From positions 1-61,447 of the forward strand of contig JAHDDL010000025.1 of assembly GCA_020629415.1 (NCBI GenBank): DNA of 61,447 nt, given 5' to 3'. The DNA comes from Maribacter sp. (GTDB lineage Bacteria > Bacteroidota > Bacteroidia > Flavobacteriales > Flavobacteriaceae). The notes beneath the pieces were generated by a model, which was not told the origin of the DNA, did no database searches, and saw only the letters and a list, made by a program, of their open reading frames with translations. A program made the position numbers and the translations under genes. Below, in pieces: positions 19,414-28,565 of the stretch; the first letter of the stretch is position 1; each line of letters begins with the position of its first letter.

Positions 19414-20700
19414 ATGTCAGACAAAGCTATTTTAGAATATAATGGTGAAAAATTCGAGTTTCCTATTATTAAAGGAACCGAAAATGAACTTGCAATCGAT
19501 ATCAAATCATTGCGTTCGGTAACCAAAGGAATTATAACTATTGATCCAGGTTATAAAAACACAGGATCGTGTGAAAGTGCAATTACTTTTTTAGATGGCG
19601 AGAAAGGTATTTTACGTTACAGAGGGTACTCAATAGAAGAATTAGCTGAGAAAGCGGATTTCTTGGAAGTTGCTTATGCATTAATATTTGGAAATTTACC
19701 AAATAAAGAAGAGCTGTCTAAATTTCATAAGGATATTAAAGACGAATCTCATGTAGATGAAGAAATGAAAAAGATATTGGATGGTTTTCCAAAATCTGCT
19801 CACCCAATGGGTGTTTTGTCATCGTTAACCAGTGCGTTGATTGCATTTAACCCATCTACGGTAGATGTAAGTTCAGATGAAGATATGTACCATGCCATTG
19901 TGCGTATTTTAGCTAAATTCCCAGTTCTTGTAGCTTGGACTTTGCGTAAAAAGAAAGGACTTCCTTTAGATTATGGAGATGATAGTTTAGGCTATGTAGA
20001 GAACATTCATAAAATGATGTTCAAGCGTCCTAACCAAGATTATAAACAAAACAAGGTTGTCATAGAGGCATTGGACAAATTATTGATTTTGCATGCGGAT
20101 CATGAGCAAAACTGTTCTACTAGTACAGTTCGTATCGTTGGGTCTTCACATGCCGGTTTGTTCGCATCTTTATCTGCCGGTATTTCTGCACTTTGGGGAC
20201 CATTGCACGGTGGTGCCAATCAAGCGGTATTAGAAATGCTTGAGGCTATTGAAGCTGATGGTGGCGATACTAAAAAGTATATGGCTAAAGCTAAGGATAA
20301 ATCTGACCCGTTCAGATTAATGGGCTTCGGTCATAGAGTATACAAAAACTTTGATCCCCGTGCCAAAATTATTAAAGTTGCTGCAGATGAGGTGTTAGCT
20401 GATCTAGGAATAGATGATCCTATTTTGGATATTGCAAAAGGCCTGGAAAAAGAAGCGCTTGAAGATCAGTATTTTGTAGATAGAAAATTATACCCGAATG
20501 TGGATTTCTATTCAGGTATTATATATAGAGCTTTAGGTATACCAACAGAAATGTTTACGGTAATGTTCGCTCTTGGTAGATTGCCAGGGTGGATCGCTCA
20601 GTGGAGAGAAATGAGGTTGAACGGTGAACCGATCGGTAGGCCAAGACAAGTTTATGTTGGTGAAAATTTAAGACCTTTTGTCGAACTTGATAAAAGGTAG
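19414..20700 (+). CDS. gltA: Citrate synthase
   Basis: First step of the TCA cycle, oxaloacetate plus acetyl-CoA to citrate. The 428 residues have the size of the hexameric, NADH-sensitive type found in Gram-negatives. The catalytic triad is visible: His265 in LHGGANQ, His307 in GFGHRVYK and Asp364 in VDFYSGI. A likely promoter lies just upstream and a terminator just downstream, so it is probably monocistronic. Confidence 0.97.
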   Translation: MSDKAILEYNGEKFEFPIIKGTENELAIDIKSLRSVTKGIITIDPGYKNTGSCESAITFLDGEKGILRYRGYSIEELAEKADFLEVAYALIFGNLPNKEELSKFHKDIKDESHVDEEMKKILDGFPKSAHPMGVLSSLTSALIAFNPSTVDVSSDEDMYHAIVRILAKFPVLVAWTLRKKKGLPLDYGDDSLGYVENIHKMMFKRPNQDYKQNKVVIEALDKLLILHADHEQNCSTSTVRIVGSSHAGLFASLSAGISALWGPLHGGANQAVLEMLEAIEADGGDTKKYMAKAKDKSDPFRLMGFGHRVYKNFDPRAKIIKVAADEVLADLGIDDPILDIAKGLEKEALEDQYFVDRKLYPNVDFYSGIIYRALGIPTEMFTVMFALGRLPGWIAQWREMRLNGEPIGRPRQVYVGENLRPFVELDKR

Positions 20701-20724
20701 ATTGCTACCGTTAATAAAAAAACA

Positions 20725-20760
20725 AAAAGCTCTTTTAATTTTTAAAGGGGCTTTTTTTTT
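20725..20760 (+). terminator. Terminator after gltA
   Basis: AAAAGCTCTTT (from 20725) pairs with AAAGGGGCTTT (with one wobble and one unpaired base) across an AT loop and runs into a T tract to 20760. Confidence 0.8.
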
Positions 20761-20794
20761 GTGCCAGTTTTAATTCAGATTTAAATAAATACAA

Positions 20795-21709
20795 ATGTTA
20801 CAGTTAAATATTAACGACGAAATTTCACCTTTGAAAGCCGTTGTTTTAGGAATAGCCAAAAGTTCTGGACCAACACCAACTTTGGAAGAGGCTTATGATC
20901 CAAAATCTGCAGAACATATTAAAGCGGGTACATACCCCGTTGAAGCTGATATGATTGCAGAAATGGAAGCTTTTAGAAAGGTTTTTGAGAAGTATGATGT
21001 TAAGGTCTTTAGACCTGAAGTTCTTGAAGATTGTAATCAAATATTTACTAGGGATATAGCTTTTGTAATAGAAGATAAATTAATAAAAGCCAATATACTG
21101 CCTGATCGAGAACAAGAGGTTGAGGCAATACTACATGTTTTGGATAAAATTGATGACAATAATATATTAACTCCGCCAGAAGATGTTCATGTTGAAGGAG
21201 GTGATGTAATGCCTTGGAACGATTATATTTTTGTAGGTACCTATACCGCAAAAGATTATCCTTCTTTTATTACAGCAAGAACAAATAAGGCAGCTGTTGA
21301 TTACTTGAAAAAACAATTTCCGCATAAAACGGTTAAATCATTCGAACTAAGAAAATCTAACACCGTAGCTAAAGAGAATGCGCTGCATTTAGATTGTTGT
21401 TTTCAGCCTTTGGGTAACGGAAAAGCTATTATACATAAAAACGGGTTTTTAATAGAGGAAGAGTACCAGTGGCTGGTTGATTTTTTTGGTAAGGAAAATA
21501 TTTTTGAGATAGATGCAAATGAAATGTACCATATGTATAGTAATGTTTTTTCCATATCGCCAGATGTAGTCGTTTCTGAAAAAAACTTTACACGTTTAAA
21601 CAATTGGTTGCGAGAGCAAGGCTTTACGGTAGAGGAAATACCGTACGCAGAAATATCAAAACAAGAAGGGTTGTTGCGTTGTAGTACATTACCCTTGATC
21701 AGATCATAA
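20795..21709 (+). CDS. Arginine deiminase/DDAH-family guanidino hydrolase
   Basis: A 304-residue member of the guanidino-group-modifying superfamily (arginine deiminase, dimethylargininase, amidinotransferase). Visible motifs are FTRDIAFV, HVEGGDVMPW and HLDCCFQP, plus the catalytic Cys296 in LLRCSTLPL near the C terminus; these supply the Cys-His-Glu chemistry. Substrate cannot be read from sequence: arginine, methylarginine or another guanidine are all possible. It lies 34 bases before a second enzyme of the same superfamily and both share one downstream terminator, suggesting one pathway. Confidence 0.85.
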   Translation: MLQLNINDEISPLKAVVLGIAKSSGPTPTLEEAYDPKSAEHIKAGTYPVEADMIAEMEAFRKVFEKYDVKVFRPEVLEDCNQIFTRDIAFVIEDKLIKANILPDREQEVEAILHVLDKIDDNNILTPPEDVHVEGGDVMPWNDYIFVGTYTAKDYPSFITARTNKAAVDYLKKQFPHKTVKSFELRKSNTVAKENALHLDCCFQPLGNGKAIIHKNGFLIEEEYQWLVDFFGKENIFEIDANEMYHMYSNVFSISPDVVVSEKNFTRLNNWLREQGFTVEEIPYAEISKQEGLLRCSTLPLIRS

Positions 21710-21743
21710 TTCATAAAACAACAACAATTTAATTAGTACCCCT

Positions 21744-22673
21744 ATGCAAATAACAAATACAATATTGATGATCCGCCCGGTATCCTTTAGGATGAACGAG
21801 CAGACCGCTGTGAACAACTACTTCATGGAAGATATTGATATGAAAAATCAAGAAATAAATAAGAAAGCCCAAGAGGAGTTTGATGCTTTTGTATCCGTAT
21901 TAAAAGATAAAGGAGTTAATGTTATAGTAGTTCAAGATACCAAAGAGCCAGATACACCAGATAGTATTTTTCCCAATAACTGGATCTCTTTCCATGCCAA
22001 CGGTACGGTAGGTGTATACCCAATGTTTGCAGAAAATAGAAGAAATGAAAGAAGAGAAGATGTTTTTGAGATATTGGAAGAGAACGGTTTTAAAATTAAA
22101 GATGTTATAGATTATACTTCTGCCGAAGATGAAGAACTGTATCTTGAGGGTACTGGTAGTATATTATTGGATAGGGTAAACAAAAAAGCATATTGCGCAC
22201 TTTCTGAACGGGCGGATGAAGATTTGTTTATTGAATTTTGTGAAGATTTTGATTTCTTTCCGGTTATATTTACGGCTAACCAGTCTGTAGACGGTAAAAG
22301 ATTGCCCATCTACCACACCAATGTAATGATGGCTCTGGCGGAAAATTTTGTAGTTATATGTGCAGATACCATTGATGACAAGAAAGAACGTAAAAATGTA
22401 TTGGACCATCTTAAAAAAGATGGAAAAGAAGTAATCACTATTACCGAACAACAAATGCATCATTTTGCAGGAAATATGCTTCAAGTACTAGGTAGCGATG
22501 ATAAAAGATATATGGTTATGAGTTCTGCTGCTTATCATAGTTTACGACCAGAACAAGTTGCGCAAATTGAGAATCACTGTAGTATACTGCACAGTTCTTT
22601 ACATACTATTGAAACTTGTGGAGGTGGTAGTGCCCGCTGTATGATGGCAGAAGTGTTTCTTCCAAAGAACTAA
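21744..22673 (+). CDS. CtlX-like citrulline utilisation hydrolase
   Basis: A 309-residue amidinotransferase-like protein of the family annotated as CtlX (citrulline utilisation in Francisella). It starts MQITNTILMIRPVSFRMNEQ, has PDSIFPNNWISFH and a C-terminal GGGSARCMMAEVF with the presumed nucleophile Cys299. It has little similarity to its upstream neighbour beyond the shared fold and terminal cysteine, so this is an old pairing, not a recent duplication. The family assignment is good; the reaction is inferred. Confidence 0.8.
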   Translation: MQITNTILMIRPVSFRMNEQTAVNNYFMEDIDMKNQEINKKAQEEFDAFVSVLKDKGVNVIVVQDTKEPDTPDSIFPNNWISFHANGTVGVYPMFAENRRNERREDVFEILEENGFKIKDVIDYTSAEDEELYLEGTGSILLDRVNKKAYCALSERADEDLFIEFCEDFDFFPVIFTANQSVDGKRLPIYHTNVMMALAENFVVICADTIDDKKERKNVLDHLKKDGKEVITITEQQMHHFAGNMLQVLGSDDKRYMVMSSAAYHSLRPEQVAQIENHCSILHSSLHTIETCGGGSARCMMAEVFLPKN

Positions 22674-22682
22674 ATTGAATAT

Positions 22683-22724
22683 TTACCCTGTTGAAATTAT
22701 ATATTTTAATGGGGTAACTTTTTT
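22683..22724 (+). terminator. Terminator after the CtlX-like gene
   Basis: A 15-bp stem with three wobbles, from TTACCC at 22683 to GGGGTAA ending at 22717, has a five-base loop (22698-22702) and is followed by CTTTTTTG. Confidence 0.8.
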
Positions 22725-22778
22725 GTAAAGTATTCGCTATCTTCATAGGAGTTAGGTGTTTTACATATTTATATCACT

Positions 22779-23381
22779 ATGAAGTCAAAACCATTTTACG
22801 TTGTTTTAGTATTATCTGTCTTCGGCTATCTGTTCGTTTGGGCAAATACGCCCAAGGTTTCTAAATACGGACCGGTAGAGCTAACATCTAAAAGTTCTAA
22901 CCAAGATTATGATAAGATGATGGATGTACTTACCCATCAACGTTGTATGAATTGTCATCCTAGTGATGATATTCCTAAGCAGGGAGATGAAAGTCATCCT
23001 CATTATTTTGATATGGCCAGGGGAGAAGATGATCATGGTTTTGAAGCTACTAATTGTAACACCTGTCATCAATCAGAAAATAATTTAAATTCTGGAGTTC
23101 CCGGTGCACCACATTGGGCATTGGCTCCGGCTTCCATGGCTTGGGAAGGACTGACAAGGAAGGAAATTGCAGAACGATTGTTGGATATGACCATGAATGG
23201 CAATAGAAGTCATGAAGATCTAGTTAAACACATGACAGAGGATGATCTTGTACTTTGGGCATGGGAACCAGGTATAGATGCCAATGGTAGGCAACGATCT
23301 TTACCACCTGTTTCTAAAGAAGAATTTAAGGAGGCGGTTGAAAATTGGTTTGCCAACGGGGCAATAATCCCATCTAAATAA
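22779..23381 (+). CDS. Diheme cytochrome c, exported
   Basis: A 200-residue protein with an N-terminal hydrophobic segment at about residues 6-22 acting as signal or anchor, then two heme-attachment CxxCH motifs: C56-M-N-C59-H60 and C93-N-T-C96-H97. It ends 8 bases before the 2Fe-2S subunit of a molybdenum hydroxylase, whose electrons it very probably accepts in the periplasm. In relatives such as aldehyde or isoquinoline dehydrogenases a cytochrome partner is often encoded beside the subunits. The exact family was not identified. Confidence 0.85.
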   Translation: MKSKPFYVVLVLSVFGYLFVWANTPKVSKYGPVELTSKSSNQDYDKMMDVLTHQRCMNCHPSDDIPKQGDESHPHYFDMARGEDDHGFEATNCNTCHQSENNLNSGVPGAPHWALAPASMAWEGLTRKEIAERLLDMTMNGNRSHEDLVKHMTEDDLVLWAWEPGIDANGRQRSLPPVSKEEFKEAVENWFANGAIIPSK

Positions 23382-23389
23382 TAAATTTT

Positions 23390-23881
23390 ATGGAAATTTC
23401 TATGACTGTTAACGGTATGCATAAAACCGTTTCTATAGCAGATGAAAACACCCCTTTACTATGGGTCGTAAGAGACACTTTAGGTTTAAAGGGAACTAAA
23501 TTTGGCTGTGGAAAGGCAGCGTGTGGCGCTTGTACCTTGCATGTAGATGGTGAAGCGGTGCGTTCATGCTCTTATCCGGTAAAATTTGCGGAAGGTAAAG
23601 ATGTGACTACTATTGAAGGTTTAGGAGATAGAGAAAATCCGCATCCAGTTCAACAAGCTTGGATAGATGAAGTTGTGCCTCAATGTGGCTATTGCCAGCC
23701 TGGTTTTATGATGGCTACAGCTGCCCTTTTAAATAAAGTGTCCAAACCTACCGATGAGGATATTGATAATAATATTATAAATGTATGTCGATGTGGTACC
23801 TATTATCGAATGCGAAAAGCTATACATAAAGCTGCAGAGTTGCATTCGAAGAAAGAAATTTATGAATCTAAAGAGTTATAA
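23390..23881 (+). CDS. 2Fe-2S subunit of a molybdenum hydroxylase (IorA/CoxS type)
   Basis: Small electron-transfer subunit of the xanthine dehydrogenase superfamily. It has 163 residues. The plant-type cluster is held by C40, C45, C48 and C60 ([10 protein letters not shown]...SC) and the second cluster by C99, C102, C133 and C135 (QCGYC...CRCG). It has no signal peptide, so it probably travels with the TAT-exported large subunit. It is 3 bases before that gene. Confidence 0.93.
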   Translation: MEISMTVNGMHKTVSIADENTPLLWVVRDTLGLKGTKFGCGKAACGACTLHVDGEAVRSCSYPVKFAEGKDVTTIEGLGDRENPHPVQQAWIDEVVPQCGYCQPGFMMATAALLNKVSKPTDEDIDNNIINVCRCGTYYRMRKAIHKAAELHSKKEIYESKEL

Positions 23882-23884
23882 TAG

Positions 23885-26059
23885 ATGGCTGATAAAGGAA
23901 ATGATTCAAAAAAAACTTCTAGACGTAAATTCTTGATTAAAGGTGGTTTGGGAACTGTTGGTGTAGTTGCAATTGGTGCATACATTTTTAGGAATCCAAT
24001 TCGTAGAGAATTATTAGGATTTGCAAATTCACTTGAAGCTCCTTACACGGATAATACCGATAAACCCATGATGTGGTTTGAAGTGACCAAGAACAACGAA
24101 ATTCTGTTGCATTCTCCTAAAATGGAAATGGGGCAGGGGACATTTACTGGAATTGCCCAAATGGCCGCAGATGAACTGTCGGTTTCCATGGATCAGATAA
24201 AGGTTGTCCATGCCGCTTCATCTACCGGTAATGTTGATAGCTTTGCAACAGGCGGTAGTACTTCAATTTCAGGATTATGGGAACCTTTAAGGGAACTCGC
24301 TGCCATGCTTAGGGTTATGCTTATAAAGGAAGCTGCTCGTAAGATGAAAGTCGGTATTGATGAACTTTCAGTAGAAAACGGTATTATATCGGCTAAGGGA
24401 AAAAGTTTAACGTATGCACTTGCGGCAGAGGGTGTTGAAAATTGGGAGATACCTGATGTTCCTGCTTTGAAAGATATAAAAGATTATAAATTTATAGGTA
24501 AGCCGGTGCCGAGGGTAGATTTGGATGCTAAGGTATATGGCGATCCCATTTTTGGGATGGATGCAGAAATGCCGGGAATGCTCTACGGTGCAGTTGTAAG
24601 GCCTTCAAAAATTGGGTCAACTTTTGTAAGCGCGGATATCTTGGCAGCAGATCACATGCCGGGTGTAGTAAAAATAATAGTTGAAGATGATTTTGTTGGC
24701 GTAGTCGCCAATTCTATGATGGAAGCTGAGCATGCCAAAAATGCCATAAACGTTACATGGGAAAACTATGGGGATTTAGATACTGCAGCCATTAAAAATA
24801 TGATGACCGTTGGTAACGGTAATTCTACCACCATACAGAAAAACGGTAATGCTTTTGGTGAGGATGATGATTTTGAAATATTAGAATTTAGAAGTCCTAT
24901 TGGGGCACATGCGCAAATTGAACCTAATGGTGTTGTGGCTTCTGTAGATGGTGACAGCGCTACCATAAAAATTTCAACACAAGTTGTAAGTATAACTAGA
25001 AAAGAAGTTGCAAAACGCTTAGGTTTAGATACCGAAAAAGTGAATATTGTGCCTACTTATCTAGGTGGTGGTTTTGGTAGAAGGTTGCATACGCCACATG
25101 CTGTACAGGCAGCTGTAATGTCTAAAGCTGTAGGTAAACCTGTGAAATATTTTTTTAGTAGAAAAGAGGAGTTTCAGCATGATATGTTTCGCCCGCCAAC
25201 ACATCATATTATTAAGGGGAAATTAAACAGTGAAGGCTTTTTAGATACGCTGGAACATGAGTTTGTAAGTGGTGATGTGGCTACAGATTCAGCTTTAATA
25301 CCCAATTTTTTGACTAACTTTTTAGGGGCAGATGTAGGCGCTATTCGTGGCGGATTTATTCAATACACTGCTATTCCTAACTTTAGGGCGGTTTATTGGC
25401 ATGTAGTTTTGCCTTTTGCAACTAGTTGGTGGCGTAGTTTAGGTTTATTGGCCAACACTTTTGCTATGGAAAGCTTTATAGATGAAATGGCAATTAAGGC
25501 AAAAAAGAATGCTGTAGAATTTAGAATAGGCCAAATTGGCGAGGCGCCTATTGATGTTAGGTTAAAAAATGTAATTAAAGCAGCAGCTAAAAAAGCAAAT
25601 TATCATGAAGAAGTCATAAATGGCCGTGCAATGGGCTTTGCTGCTTCCATAGATGCTAATACACCTTGCGCCCAAGTAGTCGAGGTCTCTATTGTAGATA
25701 ATGAAATAGTGGTGCATAAGGTAACCGTAGCTATGGATCCAGGTTTGGCGGTAAATCCAGATCAAATACGTGCACAATGCGAAGGTTGTGTGATCATGGG
25801 GATAAGTGCAGTGCTCTATGAAGAAATGTTTGTAGAAAATGGAGAATTGATCCCGACCATTTACGGTCCATATCAAATGGCTTTAATGAAAAACGCCCCT
25901 AAAGAAATTGATGTGGTTCTACTGCAGGGTAAAGATACGCCTGGTGCGGTAGGGGAGCCACCTCTAGGACCAATTGGTGCAGCAATAGCAAATGCTGTTA
26001 GACGCTTAACTGGAGAAAGATTAACGGAGTTGCCCTTAAAATTATCTAAGACGGTTTAA
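23885..26059 (+). CDS. TAT-exported molybdopterin-binding hydroxylase subunit (IorB type)
   Basis: Catalytic subunit of 724 residues. The N terminus has a twin-arginine motif (SRRKFL, residues 12-17) followed by a hydrophobic stretch, so the complex is periplasmic. Family motifs include PKMEMGQGTFTG, LGGGFGRRLHTP and near the C terminus GEPPLGPIG with the presumed catalytic Glu691. The arrangement resembles isoquinoline 1-oxidoreductase and membrane aldehyde dehydrogenases, where the FAD subunit is absent and a cytochrome accepts electrons. The substrate cannot be predicted. Confidence 0.9.
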   Translation: MADKGNDSKKTSRRKFLIKGGLGTVGVVAIGAYIFRNPIRRELLGFANSLEAPYTDNTDKPMMWFEVTKNNEILLHSPKMEMGQGTFTGIAQMAADELSVSMDQIKVVHAASSTGNVDSFATGGSTSISGLWEPLRELAAMLRVMLIKEAARKMKVGIDELSVENGIISAKGKSLTYALAAEGVENWEIPDVPALKDIKDYKFIGKPVPRVDLDAKVYGDPIFGMDAEMPGMLYGAVVRPSKIGSTFVSADILAADHMPGVVKIIVEDDFVGVVANSMMEAEHAKNAINVTWENYGDLDTAAIKNMMTVGNGNSTTIQKNGNAFGEDDDFEILEFRSPIGAHAQIEPNGVVASVDGDSATIKISTQVVSITRKEVAKRLGLDTEKVNIVPTYLGGGFGRRLHTPHAVQAAVMSKAVGKPVKYFFSRKEEFQHDMFRPPTHHIIKGKLNSEGFLDTLEHEFVSGDVATDSALIPNFLTNFLGADVGAIRGGFIQYTAIPNFRAVYWHVVLPFATSWWRSLGLLANTFAMESFIDEMAIKAKKNAVEFRIGQIGEAPIDVRLKNVIKAAAKKANYHEEVINGRAMGFAASIDANTPCAQVVEVSIVDNEIVVHKVTVAMDPGLAVNPDQIRAQCEGCVIMGISAVLYEEMFVENGELIPTIYGPYQMALMKNAPKEIDVVLLQGKDTPGAVGEPPLGPIGAAIANAVRRLTGERLTELPLKLSKTV

Positions 26060-26074
26060 GGTAAGGGTGTTATA

Positions 26075-27511
26075 TTAATTGGTATTTTTTTGATTGGCAA
26101 TATTCTTGATCATTCCGCCAAAGATAAAATAGTGAAAAGGTACTATACTGTACCAATATAATCTACCTCTTAATCCTCGTGGTCTAAATGTTGCGGTTTG
26201 ATGAAGAATATTGTTTTCATCAATCTTAAACTCTAGCCATGCTTCGCCGGGTAGTTTCATTTCGGCAAATAGTAATAATCGTTTGGCTTTTTTATCCGCT
26301 AGTAATACCCGCCAAAAATCCAAAGAGTCACCTGCAAAAATTTTATGTGCATGTGTTCTGCCACGTCGTAGTCCAACTCCTCCAGAAAGCTTGTCTATAA
26401 AGCCCCTTATTTTCCAGAGCCAATTTCCGTAGTACCATCCGGTTTCACCGCCAATACTCCAAATGCGCTCTAGAACCTCATCAGGATTTGAAATTTTAAG
26501 TTGTTTGTAATCTTTAAGAATACCATATTTAGGCACCTGTATGTGTTTTTCCAAATTGTCCACAAAACGACCACTGATCATACTGTCTTTCCAACTACTG
26601 ATCACTAAGTTCTGTTCTATTTTTTTAAAGGCCAAATCAATAGCATCTTTGTATGTATGAGGCGTAATGCCAAGTATGTCTTGCAAACGTGTGTCCTTTG
26701 CTACTACTTCTATCTTCATGCTGTCCACCAAGTTCAATGCAAGCTTGTATGATGTTGAGGTTACAAAGTATAGCCAATATGATGATAGTTTAGGTGTCAT
26801 GACCGGTACTGTCCAAATCCAGTTTTTAAAACCTCTTACTTCTGCATACTTATGGAGCATTTCTTTATAGGTAAGAACGTTTGGTCCTGCAATGTCAAAA
26901 GACTCGTTGTAGGTTTTGTCATTACCCAATACTCCTGTTAAAAAGGTAATAACGTCACGTATGGCAATGGGTTGCGTTTTTGTCAATACCCATTTGGGAG
27001 TAATCATTACCGGTAATTTTTCACATAAATCCCGAATGATCTCAAAAGAGGAACTTCCGGAACCTACAATAATTCCGGCTCTTAAAACTGTTAGGTTAAA
27101 ATTGCCTTGGTAAAGTATATCCTCCACATTTTTTCGTGACTGTAAATGTTTTGAAAGATTTTTATCATTGACAATTCCGCTTAAATAAACTACTTGCTTA
27201 ATTTGAGTTTTGGAAACATACTTGTTAAAATTCTCAGCAGTTTTCGCCTCCATATCATCAAAGTCCTGCGTAGAAGAACTCATAGAGTGAATTAAAAAAT
27301 AAGCGGCGTCTATATCTTTTGGGACTACATTTTCTTTGGGTTCCTCTAAAAAATCAATCTCAATGACTTCTATCAGATTTCTTGTCTCTTTGTCTACCGA
27401 AAGTCTAGTTTCATCACGTACCGCACAAACAATTTCATGTCCCATTTCTAAAAGCTGCGGTAGAAGTCGCATACCTATATAACCATTGGCACCGGTGAGT
27501 AGTATCTTCAT
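26075..27511 (-). CDS. SDR-family NAD(P)-binding protein with C-terminal DUF2867
   Basis: A 478-residue protein. An atypical short-chain dehydrogenase domain starts with GANGYIG at residues 7-13 and continues to about 290. A C-terminal DUF2867-like region includes SLDFWRVLLADKKAKRLLLFAEMKLPGEAWLEF. It is translationally linked to the upstream DUF1648 gene, since the start shares one base with that gene's stop codon. The function is unknown; such proteins are often labelled NmrA-like or quinone-related, without proof. It converges on the hydroxylase gene with a 15-base gap. Confidence 0.82.
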   Translation of the reverse strand: MKILLTGANGYIGMRLLPQLLEMGHEIVCAVRDETRLSVDKETRNLIEVIEIDFLEEPKENVVPKDIDAAYFLIHSMSSSTQDFDDMEAKTAENFNKYVSKTQIKQVVYLSGIVNDKNLSKHLQSRKNVEDILYQGNFNLTVLRAGIIVGSGSSSFEIIRDLCEKLPVMITPKWVLTKTQPIAIRDVITFLTGVLGNDKTYNESFDIAGPNVLTYKEMLHKYAEVRGFKNWIWTVPVMTPKLSSYWLYFVTSTSYKLALNLVDSMKIEVVAKDTRLQDILGITPHTYKDAIDLAFKKIEQNLVISSWKDSMISGRFVDNLEKHIQVPKYGILKDYKQLKISNPDEVLERIWSIGGETGWYYGNWLWKIRGFIDKLSGGVGLRRGRTHAHKIFAGDSLDFWRVLLADKKAKRLLLFAEMKLPGEAWLEFKIDENNILHQTATFRPRGLRGRLYWYSIVPFHYFIFGGMIKNIANQKNTN

Positions 27512-28023
27512 TATTTAGGTATTTTAAACATCTTAAAGATGTAATAAATTGGTAGTAGGGTCACGACTGCCACAATTATTAATGATAGGCTTGAGATTTT
27601 AAACCGTATGTCTATTTTATAAGCTTGTAATATGGTTTCTATAATTACAGGAGTAGCTATAATTGCTATTAACAAGTTCATTAATATCAACATTTGTAAT
27701 GACATGTTGTAAACTTGTGGAGCATTCTTTTCTGTTACCTTAACCGGATGATTCATGTTCCAAGGTTTTACTTTTTTTATAATTAGATAAAGTAGTGTGT
27801 AAGTAAAACACATTATCAAGGGTAATGTCCAAATAGTATTTTTCTTGCCATATCCGTCAACGTCTCCTCTGTAATTAAAATGTGAAGGAATAGTTTCGGG
27901 TAAATCAGCATAAAAAATTGCAATGACTAGTAAATTTAAAGCTAGTATTATCCACCCGGCAAAAATCAAGCTTTGTTGATTTTTTGTAAGATTTATAGCT
28001 ATTTTAGGCAGATTTGCGAACAT
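27511..28023 (-). CDS. DUF1648 membrane protein
   Basis: A 170-residue inner-membrane protein with about four hydrophobic helices. It carries the DUF1648 hallmark LPETIPSHFNYRGDVDGYG at about residues 40-58, between helices 1 and 2. The domain is found in SdpI-like proteins, but this one is short and no immunity role is implied. It is in an operon with the SDR gene downstream (one-base overlap) and the unknown gene upstream (one-base gap). Confidence 0.78.
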   Translation of the reverse strand: MFANLPKIAINLTKNQQSLIFAGWIILALNLLVIAIFYADLPETIPSHFNYRGDVDGYGKKNTIWTLPLIMCFTYTLLYLIIKKVKPWNMNHPVKVTEKNAPQVYNMSLQMLILMNLLIAIIATPVIIETILQAYKIDIRFKISSLSLIIVAVVTLLPIYYIFKMFKIPK

Positions 28024-28024
28024 A

Positions 28025-28450
28025 TTATAGGTCTTCTATTGATGTTGGTGCATTATCGGCCTTATAGTCCAATATTTTTTTGAAGAATTTCTGAACGGCT
28101 TTGGTATCAGATGCTACTTTTATAAAATGATGGTCTTTATAGATAGAATAAACAGATGCTTCGCCTTTATATATAGAAAGTTTGTAATAAGGGACCACCA
28201 ATGCATATGATTCTAACAATGATCGGAACCCTACTATGATTCCTTTTGGTCTCATTTCTATATTGCACGTATCTCTATTATTATCTAAAATCAATAAATT
28301 TCTAATTTCAATACTCGTTTCCGTAATTATTAATTTTGGAGAACCTATACCGTTCAAAGACCATCTTTCTTTCAAAGTAAAAGGTTTGCCCACTTCAGTG
28401 TCAATTTTTCTTGAAATCTCTTTGTTATTATAAGTTACGTTTACGAGCAT
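28025..28450 (-). CDS. Unrecognised 141-residue protein
   Basis: I do not recognise this family. There is no signal peptide or membrane helix. The protein looks like a beta-rich soluble domain, with alternating hydrophobic and charged stretches such as GSPKLIITETSIEIRNLLIL, and a C-terminal helix around AVQKFFKKILDY. It is the first gene of the three-gene minus-strand unit with the DUF1648 and SDR proteins, diverging from argS. Confidence 0.65.
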   Translation of the reverse strand: MLVNVTYNNKEISRKIDTEVGKPFTLKERWSLNGIGSPKLIITETSIEIRNLLILDNNRDTCNIEMRPKGIIVGFRSLLESYALVVPYYKLSIYKGEASVYSIYKDHHFIKVASDTKAVQKFFKKILDYKADNAPTSIEDL

Positions 28451-28536
28451 GGTAAAATTGTTGCGCAGTTTTCATTAAAGTTAACGAAATGCCGAATCAA
28501 TGCCGCATCTGTTCATCTTAAAGCATAAAAAATGTT

Positions 28537-28544
28537 TAATTTTG
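28537..28544 (+). promoter_or_regulatory. -7 box of argS
   Basis: TAATTTTG is an exact match to the Bacteroidota -7 consensus TAnnTTTG and lies 22 bases before the argS start. No TTG is found 17-23 bases upstream, so the promoter is only half supported. Confidence 0.4.
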
Positions 28545-28565
28545 TAGCCTTAATTAAACGTTTTG

